In this document: one piece after another, positions 4,952 through 5,754 of the stretch
How positions within the stretch are numbered: the stretch's first letter is position 1
Layout: the number at the start of each line of letters is the position of its first letter
From: Thermoanaerobaculia bacterium
GTDB taxonomy: Bacteria > Acidobacteriota > Thermoanaerobaculia > UBA5066
DNA: 5,754 nt
Direction: 5' to 3'
NCBI GenBank assembly: GCA_017999215.1
Contig: JAGOBQ010000297.1
Coordinates: 1-5,754 of the forward strand
Position numbers and translations under genes: made by a program
Notes under the pieces: generated by a model
Database searches by the model: none
What the model saw: only the letters and a program-made list of their open reading frames with translations
Told to the model about the DNA's origin: nothing

Positions 4952-5754
4952 AGATCCGCGACCGCATCGTCGAGCTCCGCCGTGTCCCGGCCCGGGACCT
5001 CCTTCCCGACCCGCGCAACTGGCGGACCCACCCCAAGTCCCAGCGTGAAGCCCTCCAGGGCCTCCTCTCGGAGATCGGCTACGCCGGGGCCCTCCTCGCG
5101 CGCGAGACGCCGGCCGGCCTGATGCTCATCGACGGGCACCTCCGGGCCGAGACCACTCCCGACACAGAGGTCCCCGTCCTCGTCCTCGACGTCGACGAGA
5201 AGGAGGCCGCCAAGCTCCTCGCCTCCCTCGACCCTCTCAGCGCCATGGCCGGCGCTGACGACGAACGCCTCGCCGAGATCCTCCGCAACGTCGAGACCGA
5301 CTCGGAAGCCGTCAAGACGATGCTCGCCAAGCTCGCCAAGGGCGCAGGTATCGACCTCTCCGGCCCCGAGTCCGACGTCGACGCCGAGCCCCAGGTCGGT
5401 CGCGCCGACGAGCTCCGGAAGTCCTGGGGCACCGAGCTCGGCCAGCTCTGGCTCCTCGGTGACCACCGTCTTCTCTGCGGCGACTCCACCAGCGCCGCCG
5501 ACGTCGTGCGCTTGATGAACGGACAGCGCGCCGTCCTCTTCGCAACCGATCCGCCCTACCTCGTCGACTACACCGGCACGAACCACCCCGGCACGAAGGT
5601 CTCGAAGAACCGCGAGAGCCTCAACAAGGACTGGTCGAACACCTACCGCGACTTCGACCGCTCCGAGCAAGGCGACGGCCTCTACGACGGCTTCATCTCC
5701 GTCGCCGTCGAGCACGCCCTCCGCCCCGACGCCCCCTGGTACTGCTGGCACGCC
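4948..5754 (+). CDS. ParB-like domain fused to a DNA methyltransferase, 3' end cut by window edge
   Basis: The frame opens at the GTG at 4948, overlapping the helicase stop as GTGA, and stays open to the window end (269 codons visible). Residues about 10-115 form a ParB/sulfiredoxin-type fold: R-V-P-A-R-D-L-L-P-D-P-R-N-W-R (12-26), then I-D-G-H-L-R-A-E (61-68), the counterpart of the nucleotide-binding G-E-R-R/G-H-R-R box. Residues about 160-269 begin an amino-methyltransferase domain: L-L-G-D-H-R-L-L-C-G-D-S-T (169-181) and the catalytic motif IV D-P-P-Y (201-204) followed by L-V-D-Y. In this arrangement the SAM-binding F-x-G-x-G motif should lie downstream, outside the window. Such fusions are common in phages and mobile elements; they methylate adenine N6 or cytosine N4 of an unknown site. 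No restriction enzyme is seen, so it is probably an orphan methylase protecting or marking the element. Leucine is CTC in 31 of 35 cases. Confidence 0.88.
   Translation, partial: MKIRDRIVELRRVPARDLLPDPRNWRTHPKSQREALQGLLSEIGYAGALLARETPAGLMLIDGHLRAETTPDTEVPVLVLDVDEKEAAKLLASLDPLSAMAGADDERLAEILRNVETDSEAVKTMLAKLAKGAGIDLSGPESDVDAEPQVGRADELRKSWGTELGQLWLLGDHRLLCGDSTSAADVVRLMNGQRAVLFATDPPYLVDYTGTNHPGTKVSKNRESLNKDWSNTYRDFDRSEQGDGLYDGFISVAVEHALRPDAPWYCWHA

Noticed and set aside
4663..5751. Antisense open frame of 362 codons
   Set aside because: It covers the reverse complement of the helicase tail and the clear ParB-methylase; the Val/Gly/Ala/Glu-rich product is the mirror of GAC, GTC and CTC codons.

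Overview
This is a GC-rich (about two-thirds G+C by eye), gene-dense bacterial or phage sequence. All genes I can support lie on the + strand, with very short gaps, 1-4 base or 20 base overlaps, and frequent GTG starts. No rRNA, tRNA, integrase, transposase or structural phage gene is visible. The gene content (primase, VirE/VapE-type helicase, ParB-methylase fusion) is typical of a prophage, phage or integrated replicative element in a high-GC host. The host phylum cannot be fixed from this window; a planctomycete or another environmental high-GC lineage would be compatible, but that is only an impression.

Left module (2-1931): two genes of unknown function overlapping by 20 bases. The first is cut by the left window edge. 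The second (458 aa) has a Cys/His zinc-knuckle-like segment near its N-terminus and an internal duplication built around a G-A-T-W-x-D-V motif. Their leucine codon use differs clearly from that of the methylase gene on the right.

Boundary (1932-2292): a 149-base non-coding gap flanked by two near-identical imperfect palindromes, then a possible 62-aa small gene.

Right module (2293-5754): a tightly coupled operon. A 43-aa single-span membrane peptide overlaps (ATGA) an archaeo-eukaryotic-type primase domain protein resembling the N-terminal part of NrS-1-type phage polymerases. This overlaps (GTGA) a 655-aa protein carrying the matching helicase-associated domain, a VirE-type P-loop ATPase, a winged-helix-like segment and a C-terminal zinc ribbon. 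That overlaps (GTGA) a ParB-like/DNA methyltransferase fusion running off the right edge. Primase and helicase would prime and unwind the element's DNA; the methylase would mark it.

The most interesting points are the splitting of a normally continuous primase-helicase polypeptide into two coupled frames, the cluster of GTCACC/GGTGAC repeats around a G-rich tract inside the helicase gene (a candidate replication origin), and the membrane micro-protein coupled to the primase. No clearly new system can be demonstrated from the sequence alone.
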